Assembly: GCA_037478835.1 (NCBI GenBank)
Contig: JBBFLV010000007.1
Span: 1-64,000 of the forward strand
Length of the DNA stretch: 64,000 nucleotides
Direction: 5' to 3'
Source: 630D-37 sp037478835
GTDB lineage: Bacteria; Chloroflexota; Anaerolineae; Anaerolineales; Villigracilaceae
A program made the position numbers and the translations under genes. Below the pieces are notes generated by a model. That model saw only the letters and a program-made list of their open reading frames with translations, searched no databases and was not told the origin of the DNA. This document shows positions 26,051-34,167 of the stretch, piece by piece. Position 1 is the first letter of the stretch. Each line of letters opens with the position of its first letter.

Positions 26051-26097
26051 AAAAAGCAACCCCCGCTAGAGCCGGCCCCAGGCTCCTGCGGGGTTGT
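26051..26097 (-). terminator. Rho-independent terminator after prmC
   Basis: On the minus strand AACCCCGC and GCGGGGGTT pair, an inner GGAGCC/GGCTC pair extends the stem, and GCTTTTT follows. It lies about 80 bases past the prmC stop and should end the long minus-strand series. Confidence 0.7.
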
Positions 26098-26174
26098 GAA
26101 AGGAGAATGCAATTTGTATTATACTTAAAATGATAAAAATAGCGTGAGAAAAGGTTAATACTTTGGTTAGAGTT

Positions 26175-27041
26175 TCACTCGCCCTGCACCAGGATCTCCA
26201 GCAAGCGATCGTGACCGGCGAGATCGGGATAGAGGTGAATTTGGGCGGAAGAAAAAACATCGTAGGCCATTGAAAACACAGTCGGCCCTTGGGAAGCTTC
26301 GATCTCCAGCAAGATCAGGCCTCCTGGAGCAATCCATTCCGGCACCCGCTGAAGCAGGCGACGGATCAGGTCCAAGCCGTCCTTGCCACCGTTCAGGGCC
26401 AGCAACGGTTCATAGCGCGCAACTGCTAATTCGGGCAGAAGAGGGCTAGGAATGTAAGGCAAGTTGGCGCAGATCAGATCAAAACGGGTGTAGTAAGAAA
26501 CTCTGGAAGGAGGGGGAGGAAGCAAATCACACTGGAGCCAGCGAATGCGATCCTGTACCCCATGTTTGATCGCATTGCGCCGCGCCACACGTAGGGCAGG
26601 CAGGGAAATATCTGTGGCCAACACCTGCAAATCCGGGATCTCCGCCGCCAGCGAAACGGCAATGCATCCGGACCCGGTGCCCACATCCGCCGCCCGACGC
26701 CGTCGAGGGTTTCGACGCAACCAGTTCAAAGCCCGCTCGACCAGTAGCTCGGTTTCCGGGCGAGGGATTAGCACCTGGGGGGTGACCTCAAACCGCCGTC
26801 CGTAGAACTCCCGATACCCCAAGAGATAGGCCAGGGGTTCCCCGGCTTCCAGGCGTTGGAGCGCGGCGAAGAGGCTTTCTTCCAACTCTTGCGGAACTTC
26901 TGCTTCCGGATGTGCCACGATCCAGGTGCGAGTTTTGCCCATGAGATGCGCCAGCAGCACCTGCGCATCCAGTACCGCCGTCTCACTGACGGCACATAGC
27001 CGCCGGACCATCTCCTCCAACCAGGTTCCGACCGTGGTCAA
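26175..27041 (-). CDS. prmC: Peptide chain release factor glutamine methyltransferase
   Basis: 288 residues. The SAM-binding motif ADVGTGSGCIAVSLA and the substrate motif ICANLPYIPS are clear. Most PrmC proteins have NPPY, and here it reads NLPY, a known variation in the family. It methylates the GGQ glutamine of release factors, and prfA lies three bases upstream in the same operon, the classic pairing. Length is normal. Start is ATG 27041. A plain methyltransferase of another substrate is unlikely given the context. Confidence 0.93.
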   Translation of the reverse strand: MTTVGTWLEEMVRRLCAVSETAVLDAQVLLAHLMGKTRTWIVAHPEAEVPQELEESLFAALQRLEAGEPLAYLLGYREFYGRRFEVTPQVLIPRPETELLVERALNWLRRNPRRRRAADVGTGSGCIAVSLAAEIPDLQVLATDISLPALRVARRNAIKHGVQDRIRWLQCDLLPPPPSRVSYYTRFDLICANLPYIPSPLLPELAVARYEPLLALNGGKDGLDLIRRLLQRVPEWIAPGGLILLEIEASQGPTVFSMAYDVFSSAQIHLYPDLAGHDRLLEILVQGE

Positions 27042-27044
27042 CGC

Positions 27045-28130
27045 TTACTCATCCTCATCCACCGGAGTATAGGCCCCTCCGCTCCCCAGGCGTTCGGCCT
27101 GTTCCCGCGTGGCCAGCTCTTCGATGAAGGCGTCGATCTCCCCATCCAGCACCGCCGGCAAATTATAGATCGAAAGCCCAATGCGATGATCGGTAACTCG
27201 GTTCTGTGGGAAGTTATAAGTGCGGATTTTCTCCGAGCGCTCCCCGGTGCCTACTTGGGCGCGCCGGGCCTCATCTACTTCTGCGCGGCGCTTTTGCTCT
27301 TCGATTTCATAAAGCCGAGCCCGCAAGATCGAGAGCGCCCGCATCTTGTTCTGGATCTGCGAGCGTTCGTCCTCACAGGTCACCACAATGCCGGTGGGTT
27401 TGTGGATCAAACGCACAGCCGTGGCGTTCTTCTGAACGTTCTGACCGCCTGCACTGGAAGCCCGGTAGACCTCGAACTCAATATCCGATTCGGGAATGTG
27501 GATATCCACATCCTCCATCTCCGCCAGCACGGCGACCGTCGCAGTGGAGGTATGAATGCGACCGGAAGCTTCGGTCACCGGCACCCGTTGCACCCGATGA
27601 ACGCCGGATTCGTATTTCAAGCGTGAATAGGCACCTTTGCCTTTGATCAGGAAGATCACTTCCTTATACCCACCAATGCCGATGCGGTTTTCAGAAAGGA
27701 GCTCCACCTTCCAACCCTGGCGCTCGGCATAGCGAGTATACATGCGAAAGAGATCGGCAGCAAAGAGCGCCGCTTCCTCCCCACCGGTTCCGGCGCGAAT
27801 TTCCATGATCACGTTTTTCTCATCGCGCGGGTCTTTGGGAAGCAGCATCTGCTTCAGTTCGTCTTCCATCGCTTCGATTTGCGGCTCCAGTTCTTCGATC
27901 TCCGCCTTGGCCAGTTGGCGCAGATCTTCATCTTCGGCATCCAGTAGGGCACGAGCCTCCTCCAGGCGCTCTTGCAGGCGCCGGTATTGACGCGCTTTTT
28001 CGACGACGGGCTCCAGTTCGCTGCGTTCCTTGCCCAGTTGGGCGGCGCGTTGATAGTCGCTGCCGACTTCCATCAGTTGTCGATTCAGTTCCTCGTAGCG
28101 TTGCTCGATGAGTTCCAGTTTCTCCAGCAT
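27045..28130 (-). CDS. prfA: Peptide chain release factor 1
   Basis: 361 residues, full length. The peptidyl-tRNA hydrolysis motif SSAGGQNVQKNATAVR is near 230-245, and GERSEKIRTYNFPQNRVTDHR follows. It reads UAA and UAG stop codons on the ribosome. prmC follows by three bases and a 38-codon membrane protein gene precedes by 16 bases. Confidence 0.96.
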   Translation of the reverse strand: MLEKLELIEQRYEELNRQLMEVGSDYQRAAQLGKERSELEPVVEKARQYRRLQERLEEARALLDAEDEDLRQLAKAEIEELEPQIEAMEDELKQMLLPKDPRDEKNVIMEIRAGTGGEEAALFAADLFRMYTRYAERQGWKVELLSENRIGIGGYKEVIFLIKGKGAYSRLKYESGVHRVQRVPVTEASGRIHTSTATVAVLAEMEDVDIHIPESDIEFEVYRASSAGGQNVQKNATAVRLIHKPTGIVVTCEDERSQIQNKMRALSILRARLYEIEEQKRRAEVDEARRAQVGTGERSEKIRTYNFPQNRVTDHRIGLSIYNLPAVLDGEIDAFIEELATREQAERLGSGGAYTPVDEDE

Positions 28131-28146
28131 AGATTCGACACTTCCT

Positions 28147-28263
28147 CTATATGCTAACGATCAGCGAAAGGATCCAGGAAAGGATCACCAGAATGGCAAT
28201 GATGCTAAACACAATCTGCATGATGCGACGGCGTCGCTGTTCCCGGTCTATTTTCTTACCCAT
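28147..28263 (-). CDS. Small single-helix membrane protein (38 aa)
   Basis: 38 codons plus stop, read directly from the minus strand. A basic N-terminus (MGKKIDREQRRRRIMQ) is followed by one hydrophobic helix of about 20 residues (IVFSIIAILVILSWIL). A GGAGGTT ribosome site lies at proper distance. It lies between the response regulator and prfA with gaps of 18 and 16 bases, so it is co-transcribed. No family recognised. A similar plan appears in the 61-residue protein at 49.8 kb, though not obviously related. Confidence 0.7.
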   Translation of the reverse strand: MGKKIDREQRRRRIMQIVFSIIAILVILSWILSLIVSI

Positions 28264-28281
28264 GGTTTTCAACCTCCATTC

Positions 28282-28653
28282 TCAACGATCTACAATCTGG
28301 CGCAAAACGCGTTCCAGTTCTTCGATGAGCACCGGCTTTTTGAGATAGGCATTCGCACCCAGGGAAAGGGCGCGATCGATCATCGGATCGGCGGTTTCGC
28401 TGGAGAGCATAATCACCGGCAGGGAGCGCCATTGGGGTCGTGAGCGGATGAACTCCAGCAGGTCCAAACCGCCGACTTCCGGCATATTGATGTCCAGGAA
28501 CATCACCTGTGGTAAGGTTTTTTCCTGCAACAGCGCTTTTCCCGCCTGGGGTGCGTTTAGAAAGCGCCGGGTCTCATAGCCGAGCAATTTTAGCATTAAA
28601 CTCACGGCCTTTCCCATCTCATCATCATCGTCTACGATCCATGCCAATTTCAT
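28282..28653 (-). CDS. Single-domain response regulator (CheY-like)
   Basis: 123 residues from the ATG at 28653 (GAGG upstream); a GTG two codons earlier is possible. VDDDDEM provides the acidic pocket, MFLDIN the phospho-acceptor Asp, VIMLSSE the Ser/Thr switch, and LKKPV the lysine. No output domain is present. No histidine kinase is encoded in the window. It sits after the Tat-type L,D-transpeptidase gene with a 19-base gap, so its partner is unknown. Confidence 0.9.
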   Translation of the reverse strand: MKLAWIVDDDDEMGKAVSLMLKLLGYETRRFLNAPQAGKALLQEKTLPQVMFLDINMPEVGGLDLLEFIRSRPQWRSLPVIMLSSETADPMIDRALSLGANAYLKKPVLIEELERVLRQIVDR

Positions 28654-28672
28654 AGACACCTCGTCCTCAATT

Positions 28673-29707
28673 CTACTCTTCGATCACCAAACGCGTACCG
28701 GAGCGATCGACATTGTAGATCAATTCCCGCCCCAGAGGCACCTGGGGAGAAGTCCAGCGATAGAGCCAGCGTGCGGCCACCGGGCTCAGATTGATACATC
28801 CATGGCTGCGCGGTCGGCCAAAATCGTTGTGCCAGTAGGTGCCATGGAGCGAAACCCCATTCTCGGTGAAATACATAATCCAAGGCACCCCCGGCAGATC
28901 GTAACCGGTAGCCCGATTGCCCCCACGCATATGATGAGAGGGGCGCTTATAGTAAGTGGCAAAAACGCCGCGTGGGGTTTCCCAATCGCCCCAGGCGTTG
29001 CTCACGCCGCTGGCAATGCGCGCGGCAAAAACGGCCTGTTTCCCTTCCCAAGCGATCAGGAGCTGCCGTCCCAGTGAAACTTGGATCCACTTCTCGGTGG
29101 CCGGCACCTGAGGGGAGAGAGGGGCGAGCTCATCCTCTTCCAGAATGTGCAGATGATCGGCCACTGCATAGTAGGGTGACTTTTCGGTATCGTCCCAAAT
29201 GCGGTACCAGATTCTCCCATTCTGATCCCGCACCGCTTCGCGCACCCAGTGAACGGTGGCGTAATACAAACGATAGCGGATCGGTCCCTCGGTCGAAGGT
29301 TGGGAGCGAGCATCGGTATAAGGAACGGTGACCTCTGCCGGCAGCCCATTGCGTGGCAGATCCATCCGTGGTGCATTCAGGCGCATCCAGATCGGCTGAA
29401 TAGCTCCTGAATAGACATACCCTCCCTGCTCCAACTGATACCAGACGCGGTTGTAGGCGCTCTCATCTTCTTCGCTGATCGTCGCTCCGCTCAGGGACAA
29501 TACCTGATCTCGCCAGAACAATCGGAGCGCCGGCGCGTGGGGATGGGGAAACTCACGTGCCCAAAGATACGTTTCGGTCACACGACCGAGAAGGGGTGTT
29601 TCTTCCCCCGGCAACCGGTCTTCCAATGCCCTCCACGGTAACAACCAGGCCCCCAACGTCAGACCAAAGAGCCGCAGAAAATCGCGCCGCGAAATGTACT
29701 CGCTCAT
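28673..29707 (-). CDS. Tat-exported L,D-transpeptidase (YkuD domain)
   Basis: 344 residues. The N-terminus SRRDFLRLFGL is a twin-arginine-type signal. A middle region resembles SH3-like repeats. The C-terminal YkuD domain has HGTYWHNDFG and the catalytic SHGCINL, complete. It should form 3-3 crosslinks in peptidoglycan or attach proteins. Start taken as the ATG at 29707, in TGATG overlap with the upstream L,D-transpeptidase gene. Using Tat rather than Sec may mean folding before export. Confidence 0.88.
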   Translation of the reverse strand: MSEYISRRDFLRLFGLTLGAWLLPWRALEDRLPGEETPLLGRVTETYLWAREFPHPHAPALRLFWRDQVLSLSGATISEEDESAYNRVWYQLEQGGYVYSGAIQPIWMRLNAPRMDLPRNGLPAEVTVPYTDARSQPSTEGPIRYRLYYATVHWVREAVRDQNGRIWYRIWDDTEKSPYYAVADHLHILEEDELAPLSPQVPATEKWIQVSLGRQLLIAWEGKQAVFAARIASGVSNAWGDWETPRGVFATYYKRPSHHMRGGNRATGYDLPGVPWIMYFTENGVSLHGTYWHNDFGRPRSHGCINLSPVAARWLYRWTSPQVPLGRELIYNVDRSGTRLVIEE

Positions 29708-30504
29708 CACTCATGCACTCGCACCACCGTCCCGACCGAGGCCCAGTTATAGAGCCAGGCGGCATCCGGTATGCTCAGGTTCACACACCCGTGACTCATC
29801 GGCACCCCGAAATTATTATGCCAGTATGTGCCGTGCAAGCCGTAGCCCTTATAAAAATACATCACATAGGGTACGTCCGGTAAATAATAATCCGGGCCGC
29901 TCATGTCTGTATAACGCAATTTGACGTATATCTTAAACGTCCCGGTAACCGTCGGGTATTGCCAAGTACCTGTGGAAACGACAAAGGTATTGACAACGGT
30001 ATCTCCCTCATATGCATAGAGGCGTTGTTCGGAAAGGTCAACATCGATCCAGCGCTCCCCGTTTCCACCACCCGCCGTCACAGGCGGAACGAAGGCCGGC
30101 GTTGGCGTATCGGGCAGGATCGAAAGCCAGATCAACCCCGGCGTAGGAGTGACCGGCTCAAAAGGGGTGGGGGAAGGTTCAGGCAATACGGGAGTAGCCG
30201 TGGGAGATTCGGCCGGTGTGGGAACGGAAAGGGTCGGCGTGGCAGAGACCGGCGGGGCAAACTGCAAAGAGAACGCGGGCGAAAACGGACGCGGCTGAAA
30301 AGGGGTGGATGTCGGGGTGGGGAGCAAGAGAGAACTTTGTGCGATCGCCGCCCCTCGGGTTGCCCCTTCCATTCCTGCTTGAGGCCAGAGCGCGGCACCG
30401 GCCAGAACGGACAAAAGCACTCCGAACACCAACAGCCATACTGCAAACCGCGATTTCCGCAAGTCACCTGGTATAGAATATGCCGATAAAACCTGGTGGG
30501 ACAT
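29707..30504 (-). CDS. L,D-transpeptidase (YkuD domain), Sec-type membrane anchor
   Basis: 265 residues from the ATG at 30504, which has GGAG at good distance. A longer in-frame start at 30642 would translate the intergenic repeat (giving LRSTVHG-type repeats) and is rejected. One membrane helix (about 23-43), a long Pro/Thr linker, then a YkuD domain with HGTYWHNNFG and SHGCVNLS at the C-terminus. The active-site Cys and His are present. It is translationally coupled to the Tat-type paralogue downstream. Confidence 0.88.
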   Translation of the reverse strand: MSHQVLSAYSIPGDLRKSRFAVWLLVFGVLLSVLAGAALWPQAGMEGATRGAAIAQSSLLLPTPTSTPFQPRPFSPAFSLQFAPPVSATPTLSVPTPAESPTATPVLPEPSPTPFEPVTPTPGLIWLSILPDTPTPAFVPPVTAGGGNGERWIDVDLSEQRLYAYEGDTVVNTFVVSTGTWQYPTVTGTFKIYVKLRYTDMSGPDYYLPDVPYVMYFYKGYGLHGTYWHNNFGVPMSHGCVNLSIPDAAWLYNWASVGTVVRVHE

Positions 30505-30544
30505 TTTTTCTCCTGCGATCATCGGACGGGAAGGCGATGATGAT

Positions 30545-30677
30545 GACCGTAGACCGTGGACGGTGGACCGTAAATTGGACCGTAGACCATGGACGGTGGA
30601 CCGTAAATTGGACCGTGGACGGCGAACCGTAACCCGTAGCACCGGGCTTCAGTCTGTGACCTTGGATCGTAGACAGG
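30545..30677. repeat. Dispersed two-part repeat, site D (reverse orientation)
   Basis: Units like GACCGTAGACCGTGGACGG repeat several times, then CGTAGCACCGGGCTTCAG and CTGTGACCTT, the reverse-strand counterpart of the palindromic half. It lies inside the minus-strand gene series between the amidase and the first L,D-transpeptidase. Confidence 0.75.
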
Positions 30678-30712
30678 AAGCGACGAGTTCAAGCGCCACC
30701 CCATACTCCTTT

Positions 30713-31453
30713 TTACGGGGCAGCCGGTTCGATACTCTCATTATAAACGAAGCACAGCACACCCTGTGCAATCCCTTCGGCAACCCGATCGGTATTGTTC
30801 AAAAGATATTCTCGATCCCGATACATGAAACCGGTTTCAATGATGGCCGCCACCGTGCCGGGGTCTATTTCCGAAAAGGCGTGGTATTCGCGCATATCTC
30901 GGGTAATGCTGCCGGCATGGAAACGCAGGCCGGTCAGGCGTCCATAGCGATCGCGCAAGCACTCGGTCAGCCGCATCGCCCGGTTGGGATCATACCCGTT
31001 GGAGGCCGCCGCTACTTTGAAGCCGGTCGCTTCTTCGTTGACATATTCGCAGGAATCGTTGTGGATCGAGATCAAAGCTACGGCGCGATAACCGTTCAGG
31101 CGTGTATCGAATTCCTGGAGCAGGTCCACCTGAAAACCTTTGTTTTTTAGTTTCTCCTGCACCAGCGAGGCAATGCGGTAATTCATATCGGCCTCGGTCA
31201 GCAGGACATTCCCCGCCGCATCGTAACAGACTGCGCCGGAATCATTGCCCATGTGACCGGCCACAATCCCAACGCGCAGCACCTGTGAACCGGCAGTGGG
31301 GGCGACCGCCGGAGTAAGCAGAACGGTCAGCGAGGCATTCCAACCACCGAACGTTTCACCCGGCCGCGGCCAGAGGGTGAAAACGGTCGCCAAAAGGAAA
31401 CCCAATCCGAGAATGCGAAAGAAAATCCGTGAGCCAGAAGTTTTAGCGTTCAT
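30713..31453 (-). CDS. N-acetylmuramoyl-L-alanine amidase (Amidase_3)
   Basis: 246 residues. An N-terminal membrane or signal helix (about 10-28) precedes the catalytic domain. Zinc ligands and catalytic Glu are visible: GIVAGHMGNDSG, TEADMNY, SIHNDS and IIETGFM. It removes the stem peptide from peptidoglycan glycan strands outside the membrane. The start overlaps the end region of thrC with a three-base gap. An L,D-transpeptidase follows across a repeat cluster. Confidence 0.9.
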   Translation of the reverse strand: MNAKTSGSRIFFRILGLGFLLATVFTLWPRPGETFGGWNASLTVLLTPAVAPTAGSQVLRVGIVAGHMGNDSGAVCYDAAGNVLLTEADMNYRIASLVQEKLKNKGFQVDLLQEFDTRLNGYRAVALISIHNDSCEYVNEEATGFKVAAASNGYDPNRAMRLTECLRDRYGRLTGLRFHAGSITRDMREYHAFSEIDPGTVAAIIETGFMYRDREYLLNNTDRVAEGIAQGVLCFVYNESIEPAAP

Positions 31454-31456
31454 TTT

Positions 31457-32551
31457 CTAAAAACGCACCTTGAAACCGGCTCCGGTCAGGATTAACACGA
31501 TCGGTTCGGGCAAGGTTTGGACCAACTGGGCAAGCGCCGCCCAAACCAGCGCCGAAGTGGGCTCCACATGGATCCCGCGCTGCGCCAGTGCATCGCGCGC
31601 CGGGAGAATCTCTTCTTCTGCAATCGCCAATATCTCGCCGTCGCTTTCCTGGATGGCTTGGAGCACTTTTTCCCCACGCAGGGGGACGCGCACCCGCACC
31701 CCTTCCGCCAACGTGGGATTTTCCCGCACCCATTGCACGGCCAACGGGCCAAAACGCCGCACGGCCACCAGCGGAGCGCAGGCCTGTGCCTGGACCCCGA
31801 TCAGGCGCGGCAAACGAGAAATTTTTCCGCAGGAGTGCAAGGCACGAAAGCCGCGCGCCATTCCTAACATTAGGCCACCCTGCCCCACCGGTACGATCAC
31901 ACTGCCCGGCGCCTCGCCCAATTGCTCCACCAGCTCATAGGCCAGTGTGGCATAACCGGGCAGGTTAAAGGGCAACCAGGCATGGCTGGCATAGGGGATG
32001 CCGGCCTCGGCGGCGGCCTGTGCCATTTCCGCGGCACGGCTACGCGCACCGGGCACCGTCACGACTTCGGCGCCCAGCGCCTCGATCTGCATCCGTTTGG
32101 GTCCTGCCGCATCCTGCGGCACGAAAATGCGCGCCCGAATCCCGGCGCGGGCCGCATACGCAGCAAAAGAGGCCCCGGCATTCCCTGACGAATCCTCCAC
32201 CGCCATCGTCACCCCACGGGTCTTAAGAAAGGTGACCAACGTGGTCATGCCGCGATCCTTGAACGAACCGGTCGGCTGGATGAACTCGTTCTTTAGGTAG
32301 ATCCTCTTCCCAAACGCTTCAAGCGAAAGGAGCGGCGTATTGCCTTCCCCTAACGTGATCGGCTTGGCAGAAGCTGGCAGGCCGAAAAACGCCCGATAGC
32401 GCCAAACCCCTCTGTGATCCGGCTCCACTTCCTGAGGGTCAAAGCGAAAAGGCTCGGCATAATCGAAGACCCCGCCGCAACGGCAGCGGTACGGCACTCC
32501 TTCTTCAGGGTAAGGACGCCCACAATTGGTACAGAGGACTTTCAAATTCAT
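31457..32551 (-). CDS. thrC: Threonine synthase
   Basis: 364 residues. A small zinc-ribbon-like N-terminus (CTNCGRPYPEEG then RCRCGG) is followed by the PLP fold with the lysine in GSFKDRGMTT and a glycine loop in VPVGQGGLMLG. It converts O-phosphohomoserine to threonine. The zinc-ribbon version is common in archaea and Chloroflexota. It overlaps the MoaD-MoaE gene by four bases. No other threonine-pathway gene is nearby, so grouping with molybdopterin genes is positional only. Confidence 0.92.
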   Translation of the reverse strand: MNLKVLCTNCGRPYPEEGVPYRCRCGGVFDYAEPFRFDPQEVEPDHRGVWRYRAFFGLPASAKPITLGEGNTPLLSLEAFGKRIYLKNEFIQPTGSFKDRGMTTLVTFLKTRGVTMAVEDSSGNAGASFAAYAARAGIRARIFVPQDAAGPKRMQIEALGAEVVTVPGARSRAAEMAQAAAEAGIPYASHAWLPFNLPGYATLAYELVEQLGEAPGSVIVPVGQGGLMLGMARGFRALHSCGKISRLPRLIGVQAQACAPLVAVRRFGPLAVQWVRENPTLAEGVRVRVPLRGEKVLQAIQESDGEILAIAEEEILPARDALAQRGIHVEPTSALVWAALAQLVQTLPEPIVLILTGAGFKVRF

Positions 32552-33276
32552 GTGCTTCCCTGCTCCGAAAAGATGTCCTGCGGCCCCGGATGGTATTCAC
32601 CTTCCACCCAGAACTCGCCGTTCGGCCCCACTTCTTTTTTCCAAATCGGCACAATCTCCTTCAGCCGATCAATCCCGTAGCGCGCCGCCTCGAAGACGCC
32701 GGTATCGCGATGCGCGGCCGTGCAGGCGATCAGAACCGTCGGCGTGCGCGGGTAGAGCTTCCCGATGCGCTGGACAATGGCAATTCCCTGAACGGCCGGC
32801 CAGCGTTGATGGATCTCCGCCGCGATCTGGCGCATTTTCTCCTCGGCCATCGGAACATACGCCTCGTATTCCAGATAAACCGTTCGATGGGGCTCTCCTC
32901 GTTCGGTGACGCCGCGCACCATGCCGCTGAAAATGGCCGCCGCGCCGGTCGATTCGAGCGTGATGGCATCCAGCAGCTCGTTCAGGTCAAGCTGCTCTTC
33001 GGTGACCCGCACAATGAGCGGAAAAGCCTCCTCTCCCCCCGAAACCGGCGGGAAAAAGGCCACTTCGGCTCCCTCGCGTAACGGGGTTTCATCGAAGGCA
33101 AACTCCCGATCGATCGAGACCAGGACCGAACGGAGCGCCTCCTGCAGCGCCGGATAACGCTCTGCCAACAAAGCCTTCAGCTCGCCCACCCGCATTCCTT
33201 CCGGGACCTCGAGCTCTAGGCTTTTTTGCCCAAGCTTATCCCTTAAAGTGGCAAAAAAAAGCAATCGGATTCGCAT
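32548..33276 (-). CDS. MoaD-MoaE fusion, molybdopterin synthase
   Basis: 242 residues. Residues 1-81 are a MoaD ubiquitin-like domain ending in PPVSGG (Gly80-Gly81). From Glu82 the chain continues into MoaE, with AAHRDTGVFEA and the catalytic-lysine motif PIWKKEV. In two-protein synthases MoaD must have a free C-terminal GlyGly to carry the thiocarboxylate. Here that glycine pair is internal, so cleavage after Gly81 is expected, as known for the fused mycobacterial MoaX. moaC follows the same direction just upstream. Confidence 0.9.
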   Translation of the reverse strand: MRIRLLFFATLRDKLGQKSLELEVPEGMRVGELKALLAERYPALQEALRSVLVSIDREFAFDETPLREGAEVAFFPPVSGGEEAFPLIVRVTEEQLDLNELLDAITLESTGAAAIFSGMVRGVTERGEPHRTVYLEYEAYVPMAEEKMRQIAAEIHQRWPAVQGIAIVQRIGKLYPRTPTVLIACTAAHRDTGVFEAARYGIDRLKEIVPIWKKEVGPNGEFWVEGEYHPGPQDIFSEQGST

Positions 33277-33283
33277 AAGGGCC

Positions 33284-33772
33284 TCACGTCAAAGGTTCGT
33301 TGATCACATCTCCGGAGCGACCACCGTGCTTTTCGATCAGGCGGATATTCTGAATGCGCATGGTCTTCTCGGCGGCCTTGGCCATATCGTATACCGTCAG
33401 CGCGGCGATGCTCACAGCGGTCAGCGCCTCCATTTCGACCCCGGTCTTGCCGCGGGTCTTCACGGTAGCCGTAATGACCACGCCGGGCAGGCTCTCCTCC
33501 AGCTTCAGTTCCACTTCGATGTGGGTCAATGGCAAGGGATGGCAGAGTGGGATCAAATCGGCCGTGCGTTTGGCCCCCAGAATACCGGCCAGCTGCGCCA
33601 CCGTCAACACATCGCCTTTCTTCATCGCCCCGCGGCGGATCAGCTCAAACGTCTCCGCCTTCATCCAGACTTCGCCACGGGCAATCGCCACGCGCTCGGT
33701 ATCGGGTTTTTCGCCCACATCCACCATATGGGCACGCCCCTCAGCATCCAGATGAGAAAGTGTTGCGGACAT
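33284..33772 (-). CDS. moaC: Cyclic pyranopterin monophosphate synthase accessory protein MoaC
   Basis: 162 residues from the ATG at 33772. LSHLDAEGRAHMVDVGEKPDTER at the N-terminus, the PLCHPLPLTHIEV motif and GVEMEALTAVSIAALTVYDM are diagnostic. It acts with MoaA in the first step of molybdenum cofactor synthesis. TATAAT lies six bases before the ATG, so the whole downstream series may start from a leaderless message. An in-frame TTG two codons earlier falls too close to the -10. Confidence 0.94.
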   Translation of the reverse strand: MSATLSHLDAEGRAHMVDVGEKPDTERVAIARGEVWMKAETFELIRRGAMKKGDVLTVAQLAGILGAKRTADLIPLCHPLPLTHIEVELKLEESLPGVVITATVKTRGKTGVEMEALTAVSIAALTVYDMAKAAEKTMRIQNIRLIEKHGGRSGDVINEPLT

Positions 33773-33778
33773 GCTCAA

Positions 33779-33784
33779 ATTATA
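33779..33784 (-). promoter_or_regulatory. -10 hexamer of moaC implying a leaderless mRNA
   Basis: Minus-strand TATAAT followed by TTGAGC and the ATG. No ribosome site can fit. A -35 is not evident. Confidence 0.55.
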
Positions 33785-34098
33785 CCGTTACTCTGCGATT
33801 AGGGAATTTGGATTTTAAACACCGAGCACAGGGGGCTTTTGTAGCCTTGCGTTCAAAACGGTGAAAATCCCCAGCCTTCCTCCAAATGCATGGGGACCTT
33901 CGGATAGCATTCTGGCCAGCGCACCATCATCACTCAGGTAACATTATGATTTGAAGTGACACGGGATCGCACAAACACGCACATGTGTTCCTAGATTTTC
34001 AGCATATCGAAATAGCCAGGCCACATGGCTAACGCGAGGGATAACGTAAACTGTGAAACTCTGTATATTGCCTTCTGCCCCCTTTTCAATATCCAATC
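33785..34098. other. Intergenic stretch without recognised gene
   Basis: About 310 bases between the moaC promoter and the terminator of the giant surface-protein gene. No reading frame with a ribosome site, RNA gene or repeat was recognised on either strand. Confidence 0.5.
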
Positions 34099-34142
34099 AA
34101 AACAATCCCTGCCGAAGCATCCTGTGCGAAGCTCCGGCAGGG
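34099..34142 (-). terminator. Terminator after the giant surface protein
   Basis: CCCTGCCG (34107-34114) pairs with CGGCAGGG (34135-34142) around a 20-base loop. On the minus strand the stem is followed by ATTGTTTTG. It starts about 25 bases past the stop codon. Confidence 0.6.
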
Positions 34143-34167
34143 TATGTGCTACATGTTGTCTCTACGG

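Noticed and set aside
30505..30642. N-terminal extension of the L,D-transpeptidase
   Set aside because: The extra 46 codons translate the dispersed intergenic repeat (LRSTVHG-like repeats). The ATG at 30504 has its own ribosome site and precedes the membrane helix.
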